From: Agrostemma githago
Lineage: Eukaryota > Streptophyta > Magnoliopsida > Caryophyllales > Caryophyllaceae
DNA length: 64,000 nt
Direction: 5' to 3'
NCBI GenBank assembly: GCA_958450325.1
Contig: OY288243.1
Coordinates: forward strand, 44,780,878-44,844,877
In this document: positions 12,357 through 24,130 of the stretch, piece by piece
Numbering within the stretch: the stretch's first letter is position 1
Layout of the letters: each line of letters begins with the position of its first letter
Made by a program: the position numbers and the translations under genes
Notes under the pieces: generated by a model
The model's input: the letters and a program-made list of their open reading frames with translations, nothing else
Told to the model about the DNA's origin: nothing
Database searches by the model: none

Positions 12357-12463
12357 ACTCGATCGAGTGGCTTCACCTCACTCGATCGAGTGCAGCTATA
12401 AAAACGGGTCAGACGCTTTTTTTGGGCCACTCGATCGAGTGCAGTAGGTCTACTCGATCGAGT
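12357..12463. promoter_or_regulatory. Two pairs of 12-bp palindromes upstream of the LTR TATA box
   Basis: Perfect copies of ACTCGATCGAGT begin at 12357, 12380, 12429 and 12452. Within each pair the start-to-start distance is 23 bp, and the second member of pair one is 49 bp from the first member of pair two. The last copy ends 24 bp before the TATA box. The complete Retand-like LTR keeps the same plan with 21 and 50 bp. Dyad symmetry and fixed helical spacing next to a promoter suggest binding sites for a dimeric or tetrameric protein. That is inference. Confidence 0.6.
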
Positions 12464-12487
12464 GACCTTAGGTCGAGGGGTATTTCC

Positions 12488-12495
12488 TATAAATA
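12488..12495 (+). promoter_or_regulatory. LTR TATA box
   Basis: TATAAATA is followed by a pyrimidine/CA-rich leader. The same box followed by a similar leader stands in the other solo LTR (42022) and upstream of the antisense ORF (50899). The element transcript would start about 30 bp downstream. Confidence 0.65.
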
Positions 12496-12566
12496 CCCCC
12501 CTCATGCTCTTCACAATTCATGATTTTCCAACCCTAATCACCCCACATTTTGCAACCTAAGCAACC

Positions 12567-12611
12567 CTACACTACACACTACACACTACACACTACACAC
12601 TACACACTACT
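12567..12611. repeat. Heptanucleotide tandem repeat (cactaca)n
   Basis: About six head-to-tail copies of cactaca lie in the transcribed leader of the solo LTR, just downstream of its TATA box. Confidence 0.85.
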
Positions 12612-12767
12612 CTTCATCTAAATAACCCTAAGCAAAAACCGAGCCCTAGTCTCTCGAAAAACTGACATAAATCATCTCTACACATACACACACCATAACT
12701 CTACTTACATCCTCGATACTCCCGCGCTCACGCCGCTACTACGAGTCCATTTCCGAGGCCAATTAAG

Positions 12768-12785
12768 CATGTAGGTTGAGGGTGT
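12768..12785 (+). promoter_or_regulatory. Conserved LTR 18-mer
   Basis: CATGTAGGTTGAGGGTGT is identical in three otherwise diverged LTRs (here, 42346-42363, and minus-strand 62176-62193), always about 240-325 bp downstream of the TATA box. Its function is unknown. A role at the R/U5 boundary or in RNA 3'-end formation is possible. Confidence 0.5.
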
Positions 12786-13555
12786 CACCAACCCATTTTC
12801 TTCCTTTCTCTCCTTCTCCTTCTCGTTACACACACACATATATACATATATATATATATACATACTATTATTATCCTTACTATACTAACTCTAACATTTT
12901 AATTTTATGTTCGCTAACATTTATTTCGTTGTTACTAACTTTTTATCTTTTCGCATTCTAGCATTTCTATCGTATCTAACTTCTAACATTTTTATTTCGT
13001 TTACTAATATTTTTATTATCGTTTATTCATTATCGTCGTAACTAAATAATACCGCGTACATATAAATTCATAAATCATTTTCGGATTCAACGCGTTTAAC
13101 TAAGACTACCGCTCCAAGTCCGTTTAAAGTCGCAACCGCTTTACAAGTAGCAACGGTGGTGGCGCCCTATTTAGGAGCGCCGCCCTAAGCACTTAAGGAC
13201 GTAACGTGATCGTGGTAGTACGTAGTTGAACACGTTTGATACCATTTCCGAAATTTGTACGGAACCCGTTGACGTGAAAATCGAACATCACATAATCCGC
13301 AAGGATTAGTAACGATGTTGTGACGCGGAAGGAGACAATTTCGTTCTAATCAAGTGTCAATCGACTTTATAACACTTTTTTACAAATTCCGATGACGGTC
13401 TTATAGTTGTATAACGCACGATTATAGGCACCGTAAACCGAGTTGAGTTCAAATAATACAATGTTTTTACGTAACTCGGTTGATCATCGATTTCGAATTA
13501 ATAAAATACGAAACTATCACCTTTTTTAAAGCAAGTTGTAGCTCGTACAGGGGGA

Positions 13556-13663
13556 ACTCGACCGAGTGTCATGGGTCACTCGATCGAGTAGCACCCCCAA
13601 AATATGGTCAGTGAGCCTTTTAGAGGTTTACTCGATCGAGTCTTTGTCATGACTTGATCGAGT
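13556..13663. repeat. Two more palindrome pairs inside the solo LTR
   Basis: ACTCGACCGAGT at 13556 and ACTCGATCGAGT at 13578 form one pair. ACTCGATCGAGT at 13630 and a one-mismatch copy at 13652 form the second. Both pairs have 22-bp start-to-start spacing. This matches the leader array of the complete element in position within the LTR. Confidence 0.75.
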
Positions 13664-14459
13664 GGACTTCTTTATTCAAAAAACGAGAGCTTCCCACATC
13701 TTTCGAGCCTCGTCGATTTTTTTTACGACTTTGGTCGTCACGTGTAAAGGCCATCACGTGTCTCCTTTTTCTAAAATCACGCATTCTTTCATCGTTATCC
13801 ATATTGTTCATTTTTGTTTTGGCTCGTTATTTTGTCCGGGTTGTATTTCCGCCCGTGTATATTGTATTCATTTCCGAGTTTTAATTATTTTCGATACTTA
13901 TCGTTTTATAAATGAACCTCGCATGATAAATAACTTTGACTTTAACTTTGATGCATTAAACGACATAGTTTGGACATAATTAGCATGTTTAGCCAAAAAT
14001 GTTGTTTGCATATATAACATTTAGTCATTTTACTAATGCGCGTACACGAAAACGAACGGTATCTTAGTAGAGACCGCTAAAGAGCGGGCGGGTTTGGGTG
14101 TCCTTCGTGGGCTTCCCAACACGTACCCTCACCCCTTACTCAGAACCATGTTTCCGGATGTCTGGAACCATTGGCACACGAGAGACATTCGATGCACGAT
14201 ATCTGATAACTCGGCGTCGGTATCGTAATACAAAGGGATGAACTCATAAACTCTAGCACTAAAAGCAGGCTGTGCTTTGTGCACGATACGCCTAAGTGTA
14301 GAGTGAGTTCGAACGGGTCCGAATTCCCATAAAATTCGGTGGCGACTCCTATTTTGATTTAAATTTCGACCCGAGATCAATCTTACCATGAGATTCATTC
14401 GCCTACCCAAACTCGCGCGTGGCCGCATCGAGGTGGGCCTATGTCATGTCCACAAAGTT

Positions 14460-14639
14460 TCAAGAGTCGATAGTCTTCTAAGCATGCTCCACTTCGAAAT
14501 TGAGTTGACAAAACAAAAGAGAGACAATGGTTGGATTCGAGTACAAGTGTACAACTAATAAACCCAATAACAAGGAGGAAAGATAGAACAAATACGAATG
14601 AATTGGAATAAAACGACACTCAAACTCGAGAAAGGGAAG
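14460..14639. other. Short interval, nothing recognised
   Basis: The sequence between the solo LTR and the duplicated segment shows no repeat boundary or coding motif. Confidence 0.4.
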
Positions 14640-15235
14640 AACAAAGAGGCAAGAGTATTCGACACAATACGGGAAGGGAATTGATGTGCCAAACGGAAAC
14701 ATGAAGACCGGATAGAACGGAGTTGATAAACACGGTAACGAATTGACATGAAATGGCCCGAAACAGATGCACAAAACGAAGGATACTACAGCAATAATGA
14801 CATACAACAGCAGCCGGCACGAACAGCGAACAAAGTCATGAAACTGAGCAGTGAGGAGTACGAACAAGGCATAGACATCAGGGGTATCGACAATAGTATT
14901 AGCAGCAGCAGACAGACAACGGTGATGACAATAGCATCAGTAACAAAACGACATCAAGAAGGCCACAAGAGTGGCAGCGATAGCAAACATCAACAATAAC
15001 AAGATCAATAAACGAACATCAGCAGCAAACTACGCATGACAGCGTACATTATCAGCAGCGAGCAGTACACGAACAACAATAGCAATAATGAGTCGACACC
15101 AGCAACAACGAATTTCAATACGGTGACAGCAGCCACAACTAAATAGTAGCCCACAAGACAATAACAGCAACATTAAATTAGAAACAGAGAAGATAATTGG
15201 AAATAGAACTGCTTGTTTGGTTTAGATATAGCACA
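14640..15235. repeat. Duplicated ~0.6-kb segment, copy 1
   Basis: This segment matches 17680-18245 in direct orientation, starting at the shared caagagtattcgacacaata and ending in a CAG/CAA-rich tract. The two copies differ by scattered substitutions and short indels. Long frames on both strands come from the CAG/CAA/AGC-rich composition and are not called as genes. The copies may be long direct repeats of an unrecognised element or a segmental duplication. I see no TG/CA ends. Confidence 0.65.
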
Positions 15236-15695
15236 AAGATTCAAACGAGGTATGAATGGCAGATTGGCAGTTTTTCGTGTCAAGTCTCTTTCACAAATCC
15301 TTTGTGTTATTTCGCACGGCTGCTAACAAATAGGAAACACACTTCCGAGGATCATTAGGCTTATGACACTAGCATTAATACCAAGATATTTCCTATCGAT
15401 AGCAATGTCTGAACCTGGCTTGGTCATTTAAATTCTTGAAATAATTGAAATGTAATTATAAATTACCTCTCAAATAAAAACAATCTCGCTTAGTTAGGCA
15501 ACAAAAGCTTGTTAAGATTCTTTCAATCCTAATGACTAACTGGTAGTACAACTCAGAAAGCTTGTTGTCAATCTGAAAAATGAGGTGCAAAGTTATGGAT
15601 TTATATAGTTTGGCTGACAAACAGCTCATAATGGTACCCTAACAACCTTGGCCAGTCGTGGAACATTGTTTAGAACTTAATACACATAGAATGAT

Positions 15696-17271
15696 TTATT
15701 TTTATTTTATTTTATTTTATTTTTTGCCAGCGAAGAAAATGCATTGGATTAAATACTGTTTGGGTTCTCAGAACCCATATTACATCCTTTAATAAACATA
15801 AAAATAACATTACAAGCAATAACTAAGATAATAACGATAAAAAAGAGGCGTCGGGTGATCGTGGTGAGTTGTTGGTGCACGGATGCTTGGATATGAGCGT
15901 CTTCATCAACATAGTCAACACAGCTGCTGACTCCCAGATACCATCCACACAAATGAATTAGACAGTGGCGAGACCAAGATGCACTTACGCACTTACAAAG
16001 AAGGGGTGAGAGCAAAGCGATTTAGCTTGCCTCTAATGGAGTAAAAGCTCATACATCTTGATAAGCGAACCATACAATCATAAGTCGAATGAATCAAAGA
16101 ACCGAGCAACATGCAAAGAGTTGAGGATAAGGACCTCCCAATAACCAAACCCCTAACTGAAGAACCAATCCAAGACCAATCTATGGTCAGGTCAACCCAC
16201 TCCGAACGAAAATTAGCCGTCATAAGGAGGCATTTATTCTTAAGAAACACAAAAGTTAAACTTATAAAAAGGAAACTAATAAGAAGGTCCACTACACGAG
16301 ATGTCACCGTTGGAAGAAGCCACCGCCGGGAACCCAACCACACAGACACCCAGATCCACCATGAAAAGACACCCATACCCGAGACCGATCAATAAAGCGG
16401 AACCACACTTAAAGACCCACGTCCATCAAGGCAGGATAGACATCCCCGCTACCATAGTCCAGAAAGACCAAAGACAGGAGAAACAAGGGAGGAAGGACAC
16501 AAGCTTAACCCCGGACCTCAGACCAAACAAGCCACCAAGACCAATTAGAAACCGAACCAACCAATCAGACACGGACCAAACCACAAACAACCCACCAACC
16601 AAAACAAAGAGCAACAAACATAAACAAGAGACATGCAGACAACCAAACCAACCCATAAGACATGCATGCAACCTAAAACACAAACAGACCACCAAACTGA
16701 CCCATACCAAACATCGACAACAACCAGCAGGTGGGGGAGGGGGACGAGGGGAGGGGGAAACACCCGCCAGCGGAGGTCAATGACCGGGGAAGGAGGCCGA
16801 CACAAGAAACAAACCAGGGGAAGGGGGGGCCGGTCACCCGAGGGCGGGGGAGGGGGGCGAGGGGAGGGGGGAACGCTCCCGGTGAACGCCGGCAGAAAGC
16901 AGGGGCGACGATCCGACAGTGGTGAGTGACGATCGGTAGGTGGCAACGTCGGCACAGAAGGCCGAGAGAGGGCCGGTCACTCCCAAAAGGCAACAAAAAA
17001 ACAACAAAAAAACCTTACTGGACCAGGGACACCGGAGTTGGCCACCACCGACGAGGCGGAGATGGGGGTGGGGTAAACTTAAATCGGACGGAAAAGGGGA
17101 AGGGCAATCGATTCAGCCGGTCGGAGATAGGTCAAGAATCTGACCATATCTCCGGCCAAGCAAGGAGATCAGAAGGCTGGGTTGGGGCGGCGGTAGCTAC
17201 AAGAAAAAGGGTAGGTTTTTTTTTGGTTTGTTTTCCTAGAGAGTGGGGAGAGAGAGCATCTGAAGTGCATC
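15696..17271 (-). mobile_element. LINE-like insertion with (TAAAA)n tail and 9-bp target repeats
   Basis: The 9-bp repeat tagaatgat occurs at 15687-15695 and 17272-17280. On the minus strand the insert ends in a (TAAAA)-type tail (plus strand 15696-15726) and begins with a GC-rich, CT-rich leader (16730-17260) like plant LINE 5' UTRs. No endonuclease or polymerase is seen. The long frames in 16300-17000 reflect G- and C-runs. It is best read as a non-autonomous derivative carrying a 5' leader and a 3' end. Confidence 0.65.
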
Positions 17272-17518
17272 TAGAATGATAATATCAATCACCAGACATG
17301 CTACCCAACAAATCAGCAATATTGATCAAAGTTAAGGGTACCTTCATTCACCGATTAGTTTGGTGCAGTTATGAATTACTGAGCCCACTACCCAAAAACT
17401 GAGCGCATTACAATACCACAAATATATCATTCTCAATTCCCATGTAAAAATCTAACTCCTCTAAACCACAATCAAGAATCGAATCACTTCCAGAAGAGAA
17501 AGAGGAGAGCAAACTAAC

Positions 17519-17668
17519 CAAAATGTAAATTATGGATGAGATAATAATAGTACGATAACGACCAAGAAAGGAATCAGCAATAGCAGCACCCAAAACAGGC
17601 AGCAATGAAGCCACTCCACTTCCAAGCGTTAACATTTGCCGCTGCTTTCGCTGTGGACTGGCCCAATG
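17519..17668 (-). pseudogene. Exon-2 fragment of a second NPF transporter gene
   Basis: The minus strand reads like exon 2 of the neighbouring NPF gene: an N-V-N-A-W segment, then S-G-V-A-S-L-L-P, a G-A-A-I-A-D-S-F-L-G-R-Y-R segment and S-S-I-I-Y-I-L. The GT donor is kept at 17517-17518. A one-base insertion after N-A-W shifts the frame, the start of the exon is missing, and the piece joins the duplicated 0.6-kb segment directly. It is a remnant of a tandem NPF copy broken up by repeats. Confidence 0.75.
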
Positions 17669-17679
17669 GTAGTCAAGAA

Positions 17680-18245
17680 CAAAGAAACAAGAGTATTCGA
17701 CACAATATGGGGAGGGAATTGATGTGCCAAACAGAAACATGAAGACGGAAGTGAACCAAGTTGATAAACACAGTAATGAATTGACATGAAATGGCACGAA
17801 ATAGATGCACAAAACGAACATACTACAGCAATAATAACGTTCAACAGCAGGCGGCACGAACAGAGAACAAAGTCATGAAACTGAGCAGCGAGGACTACGA
17901 ACAAGGCATAAACATCAGGGGAATCGACAATAGTATTAGCAGCAGCAGACAGACAACGGCGATGACAATAACATCAGTAACAAACAACTACATCAAGAAG
18001 ATCACAAGAGCGGCGGCGATAGCAAACATCAACAATAACAAGAGCAATAAACAAACAGCAGCAGCAAACTACGCATGACAGTGTACATTATCAATAGCGA
18101 ACAGTACACGAACAATAGCAATAATGAGTCGACACCAGCAACAACGAACCTCAATACGGTGACAGCAGCAACAACAAAATATAACCCACAAGACAACAAC
18201 AGCAACATTGAAATGGAAACAGAGAAGATAAATGGAGAATACAAG
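17680..18245. repeat. Duplicated ~0.6-kb segment, copy 2
   Basis: This is the partner of 14640-15235 in the same orientation. It begins immediately beside the NPF exon fragment. A (CAA)n microsatellite follows at about 18270-18296. From there to 18461 I see nothing else. Confidence 0.65.
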
Positions 18246-18461
18246 GATAGACCGAAAACCAACAGATTGAACAACAACAACAACAACAACAACAATACGG
18301 CAGCAACAGCAATAATAGTAGCAACGTAACGTGGGTTTGAACCTCATCAACATCATTTACTGAAAAGTCCAAAATTTTATGAAATCATGAATCAGTAGTG
18401 TCATTTACGTTCATGTACATTGTATAATGTATAACAGAGTTTGCCATCCCAATCTAAAACC

Positions 18462-21400
18462 TTAGTTAGGAACCTTGCTTTTGATGTAAATATATGATCT
18501 TGCAAAATACAAAAAGAGGATCAACCCTATTGTATTAAGACCAGCAAGCAACCAATAGAAATAATCAAGATGTCCATGATTCAGATTATCTGAAAACCAA
18601 CTAGTTTCTGCCCCACCTGCACTGGTTATCTTGGTGATCAAAATGACAAGGAAGCTACTTAAAAGGTTTCCTGTGCCAAATATGGTCAAATACAGAGACA
18701 CTCCAACGCTACGCAGACCATATGGGACTTGATCATAAAAAAACTCTTGCAGACCAACAATGGCAAATGCCTCTGCAATCCCAAATAAGGCATACTGGGG
18801 AAGTAGCCAACAAAAACTCATAGGGATAGTCACATTAGGCAAATCAACCAGCCCATGTTGCAACGCAGTCTCGAGCCTTTTTTTCTCTACGATGGCGGAC
18901 ACTATCATACAAATGATGGATAAAGAAAATCCAATTCCAATCCTCTGAAGCATAGATATCCCAGATGGTTTCCTGGTAAAATTCTTGGTTATTGGCACAA
19001 GAACACAATCATAAAATGGCATGAAGATAACAACGCATATGCCCAGAAAACACTGTAGTGAAGCTGCTGGTATGACAAAACTCGGGCCAATATGTCTATC
19101 TAGTGTAACCCCTTGCTTGGTGAAGAAAGTTGAAGTTTGAGAAAATACAATGGCAAATGCCAAACTCGTAGCCCAAATTGGAAACAACCCAACTATGGCC
19201 TTTGCCTCTTCAACTTCACTCGTGTTGATTGAAGCTTCTTCTACCTCCAAAATTTCAGGCCTAAGCAGAGCTTTATCAAGAAACCTAGTAAATTAGAGAT
19301 GAAACAAATCGGTTATCAGGAATTCTCTGTTCAACAGTTAGATCATTATATAATCTTAATATCAAGCATCACAAAGCGAGTATAGTGAGTGTCTGGACTA
19401 GTTTCGCTCAACCACCTTCCCCCTAAGGTCCAGCAAAGACAATAAAGAAATAGCACGCCTTCTAGATCCCTTCAACTTATTTGGCCAGCCATCATAGTTA
19501 AATTAAAGAACACCCTATCCTCACATGTTCGAGAAAGTAATGTTCTTTACCTCAGCCGTTCGGACCCATGTTTAGTTAAGATTCCTTGAGATTTACTTTT
19601 GTCCATAATAACAAAATGCGTGGCATTCCAGTTTCTTGCTGCTGAGACAAACACCCTTCCAATTTTAATGAATGGACTTTTTCCTTCCCTTTGCTCAGTG
19701 AAGCGATATGTCAAAGTTCCAAGCACAAATATCAGCAGCGCAATCGCCATGATAACACATGGAATTCCAAATCCAAGACCCCAATTAAGGTTCTCTTGGA
19801 CATAGCTTATGACTCCAATGCCTAGCAAACCACCAGTTCACAATCCTACATACCACCAATTAAAGAAAGAGCTTTGGTCTTTGCTCTCAACAGGATCTTC
19901 TCCATCAAACTGATCAGCACCAAAAGCCTGAACACAGGGCTTGTGCCCACCTTGGGCAACACCCACCAGATAAAGAGCAGAAAAGAATGTAATTGTTTGA
20001 ATATCATGTGAACATCCAAGAAAGTTGTTGGTGATGCTTTCACAGCTAAGAGAAGGCAGCATTGCAGACGTAGTTAGCAAGCCCAGCCCCTATTAGTTGT
20101 AACATGTTATCATAAACTTCATTAGTATACTAATTGTATAGCTCCAATCATACTCCAAACTTCCATTTCACTTAATTAGCCTTAGAACGTCAATTGTGAC
20201 TAAGTAAGATGGAGGGAGGCTAAACATCCGTCCAAGACCAAGTTGGACCTAAGAACAAAATATGTAATTCGAAAGACTGAAAACTGGATCTAATGAAGAT
20301 TGGTGTGATCCGATCATAGACCTAAATTTTAGGTCCTGTCTTAGACCTAATTGGGCCGAAAGCTATATAATATTAGTGTCAAAACACAACATACTAAAGG
20401 TAAAAATAAATTACTTATATGTGATAAATTCATTTATCTTTGTTTTGTCTAGACCTAGCACTAAAAATTTATTCAGTGGGAAAAATACACCAATTGTTTC
20501 AAAGAATTTAAAGACCAAGCTAAATAAACACACAACTAGTTCCATTTGATCTAGGGCTGGACCGTACAAGAACAAGAACCAAAATTTGAGGGCCGAGTGA
20601 CGACCCACCCTTTGTACTCAGTTCAGGTTGGGTCCTGATCAAACGGTCCATTCTAGTTTAGTATTTTTATAGACAACTGGCCTATAGCCTGATGATAGAG
20701 CGTAGAAGATTTATTTTTACTTCTAGGGTACTGAAACCAGTTTTGGAAACAAGTGATTAGTTTCATCACTTCAATAAATTTTCAATTACCTATATCTTAT
20801 TTCATAAGGAACCAGCACGATCAATATGAATAGAGGATGCATCAGATGGTTCTATGTTTCTGATGTGAGTTTACTAACCAAGATGTAAATGATGGACGAA
20901 GCAATAATGGTATAGTATTTGCCCAGAAGAGAATCAGCAATAACAGCACCCATAACAGGAAGAATTAAGGACACTCCACTCCACGCATTGACATTAGCTG
21001 CCGCCACTGCTGTGGACTGCCCCAATTTCTCAGTCATGAAGTTTATTAGGTTGCCAGATATACCAAAATGTGCAATCCTCTCTGCCATCTCCACTACTTC
21101 ATTAGGACAACAACAATAACAATATTATCACCAAGTGCCTCAAGGGATCCTACAAATTGCAGGGTAGGGGAGCTGGAAATAGCAGGCTTGCCCACATTTA
21201 TGTTGCTAATACAAAGAGGTTTTTCCAGATGACCCAAAATGAAATTTGGACAAGAACTCCACTGGATGACTGATACTTCACGATCAAAAGAAGCGCCGCT
21301 AATTTACTAATTCATTATGCTTCAGTGCACATCATTAAGAATGAAAAAAATACTCTATAAATATTTAACACTATAGGATATGGAAACAATAATGCAAAGT

Positions 21401-21824
21401 ATCACAAATTACTATTGAAGGCTGGAGTGAATTTGATGCTTCGAGACGAGATTATGATACGAAACCTGAAAAACTACTCCCTCTTATTCTAAATATAGTT
21501 GCTCGATTTTCCTTTTCCCCTCTAATTAATAGAGTCATTTCTAAATTTGTCAACAAAAGAGATGGGTCTCAGATATATATACTCCGTACTTCGATAAACA
21601 AATCCTCTGAACAAAAACTGCATTTTAACCAAGAAATCTGAAGAGATGATACCGATGATGAAAGCGGCAGATTTCCAGCGTCCAGTCTTTGATCGAACGG
21701 CTGGGATGTTTTTAAAATTTACAGCTCCTGGAACTATATCTTCTGCCGTGAAAAGGGGAGTCTGGAGAATGTGATCATTTGAAGTTGAATCAACTGCTGC
21801 AATGGTGGAACTTGTGGACGCCAT
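18462..21824 (-). pseudogene. NPF (NRT1/PTR) transporter gene, four exons, one in-frame stop
   Basis: The gene encodes a proton-coupled plasma-membrane or endomembrane transporter of the nitrate/peptide family. Exons inferred from frame and GT-AG sites are 21824-21653, 21093-20879, 20089-19551 and 19284-18462, which sum to about 582 codons, the normal NPF length. Exon 2 holds the E-M-A-E-R (ExxER) proton-coupling motif and G-A-V-I-A-D-S-L-L-G. Exon 3 has G-G-H-K-P-C-V-Q-A-F-G-A-D-Q-F, and exon 4 has the large C-terminal half with several hydrophobic helices. The substrate cannot be told from sequence; it resembles the NPF5 type. The single defect seen is TGA at 19840-19838 after W-W-Y-V-G-L, where relatives usually have Cys. 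Everything else reads intact, so recent loss, polymorphism or a sequence error are all possible. ATG at 21824 is the first in frame with the conserved N-terminus. Confidence 0.85.
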
Positions 21825-22092
21825 TGCTGCACCACCAGCCCCTTTGGATTGCTGCTTATAAATTACTCCCTCCCTACTTTTAGGTTATTCAGATTACATG
21901 AGCGATGAGCCCACTTATGCGACCGAAAATGGGGAAATTTAAGACACTACTCCCTCCATTTCTCCAAGGGGCTGTTTGGTTCACAGGAGGTATGGGTTTA
22001 GCATACCTCGTGTTTTATTTCGATATTTATATCTCAATCCCTCGTGGTATGGGTTTCTCGTACCAAGGGAGGGGGTGAGTATGAGATTCATA

Positions 22093-22121
22093 CTAGTGTA
22101 ATACCCGTGACACGTCACGGG
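22093..22121 (-). other. Helitron 3' terminus with hairpin
   Basis: The plus strand shows CTAG at 22093-22096 preceded by A. After seven bases comes the hairpin cccgtga/cacg/tcacggg at 22104-22121. This is the terminator-like structure that ends rolling-circle transposition. Confidence 0.9.
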
Positions 22122-22554
22122 ATTGGGAGGGGAACGAGTTTCGACAAAGAATATTACAACATATTTGAGAACAGAATATAGACCCGTTGTCATAAGCACT
22201 GACAACATATACATGAACTGAATTTGTATTTTAGAAGGGCAAAGTAAGTCAAATATACCACAAATAACGTGAAAGAAGAAGATGTATGTAAAAGGAAAGA
22301 AAGAGAAGGCAACGTAACACAAAAAGAATATAAATCGGAATTTACCTACCACGTTGAATACAATTGTTTGAACTTCTTACTATAGAGAAAGATTGGGGAA
22401 TCAATCATATAAATGTTAGTACGAATGTGGGGAATATAGTGTACAGAACATCCGGGAAGATGAAACCGTAAAAACGTACATGATTGTGTAACATTTTAAT
22501 AAAAAAAATACCGTTTTCAACCATGAAATAGTATCATAGATAACGTCAAGATGA

Positions 22555-22650
22555 TATATATATATATAAATATATTAATGTATATATGTATATATATATA
22601 TACACACACAAACATATACATATACATGTATATACATACATATATATATC
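22555..22650. repeat. (TA)/(ATGTATAC) microsatellite
   Basis: An alternating purine-pyrimidine tract of TA, CA and TG steps. The long frames that cross it (tyrosine/isoleucine runs) are artefacts of the repeat. Confidence 0.8.
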
Positions 22651-23100
22651 AATCTCGAAATCGAGTACCTTACTACATATCTCAAAATTCGATATGAATA
22701 ACGTTAGAACCGCAAATGTGATGAATACAAAACGTATCGACATCCCTTTCCTTAAGAAAACAGCAACCATTGAATGGGAGTTAGAAAACAACCAAATACA
22801 TCTTCAAAAGAATGGATCAGTAATCAAAATCCTCATAAGTGGATACATTGCATCGTGAGAAAGGTACATAGATTTTGTCCATATTTTCTCGCAGCAATGC
22901 TGATTGATAAAGATAGCTTGCTTGTTGAATCAACCTTCCCACAACACTTGGCCAGATTATTGCATTTAGATTTGACAATTGCATACACCTTTCTTCAAAT
23001 CTGCAAGCAACTGGGTTTTGCCTTTTACTGTTTGTTGATGGGTGTCTTAACATCTGGCAAGCATGGGTAAGTGTGTGCTATGCATGGTAAAATTTCAGAG

Positions 23101-23108
23101 TATATAAA
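23101..23108 (+). promoter_or_regulatory. TATA box of the first XS-like gene
   Basis: TATATAAA lies 94 bp before the ATG at 23202 and sits in a plausible promoter context. The second copy has a comparable tatatata run near 24060, some 70 bp before its ATG, so the two genes share promoter layout. Confidence 0.5.
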
Positions 23109-23201
23109 TTTTGAGTGAGATAAGAGGAGATGCCCCTGAGATAAGAAAAAATTCTGCAAATAAGAAACACTTCTGTAGAGGTAAAATACTAATAAGAACA
23201 A

Positions 23202-23720
23202 ATGCCTACTGCGTATTGCTACCCTCCCATGGTTATAAACCACAATCTGCCTTATGAAGCGCATTTCAATAGAGTGACTGGAAGAAGTTTCAGTTCCCTT
23301 CGTGATCATTTGAGAAGCCTTGGCTACCAAATTAAAGAGCAGCGACCTATTTGGAATGGTGAGACAAACTGTTTCATGAGAGCAGTGGTGATGGAGTTTG
23401 AGTCTGAGATGGAAATGTACAGGCAGGCCTTCAAGCTTCAGCGAGCATTTGAGAGGGCTGGTAAGGGGAAGGCAGACTACGAAAATCAACTTTATTCAAC
23501 AGCGGGGCCGCACGCATGGGTTGTAACTGCAGCTGACTATGTGTACACGAAAGAGAAAACATTTTACGCGTTGGTACCAAATGATCTCATAGTTGGTGGA
23601 TACTCTGACGCTGACACTGATACAGTTTCGACGTATGCATCGGTGATGAGAATGCTTGCAAATAAGTACCCAAGGTTCTATAACCAAACTCCTGTGGAAG
23701 GAACGTCTAGTAACTTTTAA
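23202..23720 (+). CDS. XS-domain-like protein, intact, intronless (Helitron cargo)
   Basis: The 172-residue frame resembles the XS domain of SGS3, IDN2 and FDM proteins, which binds double-stranded RNA in RNA silencing. The matching features are, in order: Y-P-P-M-V-I near residue 8, G-R-S-F-S-S-L-R-D-H-L at about 27-37, a P-I-W-N turn at about 51-54, A-V-V-M-E-F-E at about 62-68, an F-E-R-A-G-K-G-K-A-D-Y block at about 84-94, and H-A-W-V-V-T-A-A-D-Y at about 105-114. The zinc finger, coiled coil and XH domain of full-length relatives are absent, so this would be a lone XS unit. It sits inside the Helitron, opposite to RepHel, with its own TATA box. The start is supported by the parallel start in the second copy. 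Assignment rests on remembered family patterns. A role in dampening host silencing is only a hypothesis. Confidence 0.6.
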   Translation: MPTAYCYPPMVINHNLPYEAHFNRVTGRSFSSLRDHLRSLGYQIKEQRPIWNGETNCFMRAVVMEFESEMEMYRQAFKLQRAFERAGKGKADYENQLYSTAGPHAWVVTAADYVYTKEKTFYALVPNDLIVGGYSDADTDTVSTYASVMRMLANKYPRFYNQTPVEGTSSNF

Positions 23721-24130
23721 TTTAAGACTGCATGATTCAGTTGTCCAAGATTTGTGTATGTTTCTTATTTTTCTTGGGCATCATTTGGGTGTGTTGTTAT
23801 CAGATGTAATGAATTAGAAGTAATCCTTAATACTTCAACTCTATGTTTGTGATAATTTTTTCTGGATGTAACGGAATGTTATCGGAATGAAATTAAATGT
23901 TCACGTCTTATACTGTTTCCCACGGTTTACTCCCTGAATCTGTAATTCGCTATTTGTAAATGCAATTAATTGATCCTTTAACAGCTTAATTGTGTATTCA
24001 GGCATACTTATCGTAACCAAAGAGTGCATATATCACGCATAGAATATATTTTGAGACTCTATATATATGATGTGATATTCAAATAGCGCATAATCAAAAC
24101 CTCTAAGAAAAAAAAACCTGTAACGTGAAA

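Larger units (their letters stand above)
11985..14454 (+). mobile_element. Solo LTR of the Tat/Retand-like family (2.47 kb)
   Basis: It starts TGTAGACACCC and ends CATGTCCACA, the same termini as the LTRs of the complete element at 48395-62951. The flanks aagct (11980-11984) and aagtt (14455-14459) are a 5-bp target repeat with one mismatch, so the insertion is old. It carries a TATA box at 12488, paired palindromes upstream of it and again at 13556-13663, and the conserved 18-mer at 12768. No internal region remains. Confidence 0.85.

Noticed and set aside
16300..17000. Several overlapping long ORFs on both strands
   Set aside because: They arise from G/C runs and low stop-codon density in the LINE-like leader; no motif and no preferred frame.
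18069..18372. Leucine/valine/cysteine-rich membrane proteins on the minus strand
   Set aside because: They are translations of CAG/CAA-rich repeats and a (CAA)n microsatellite.
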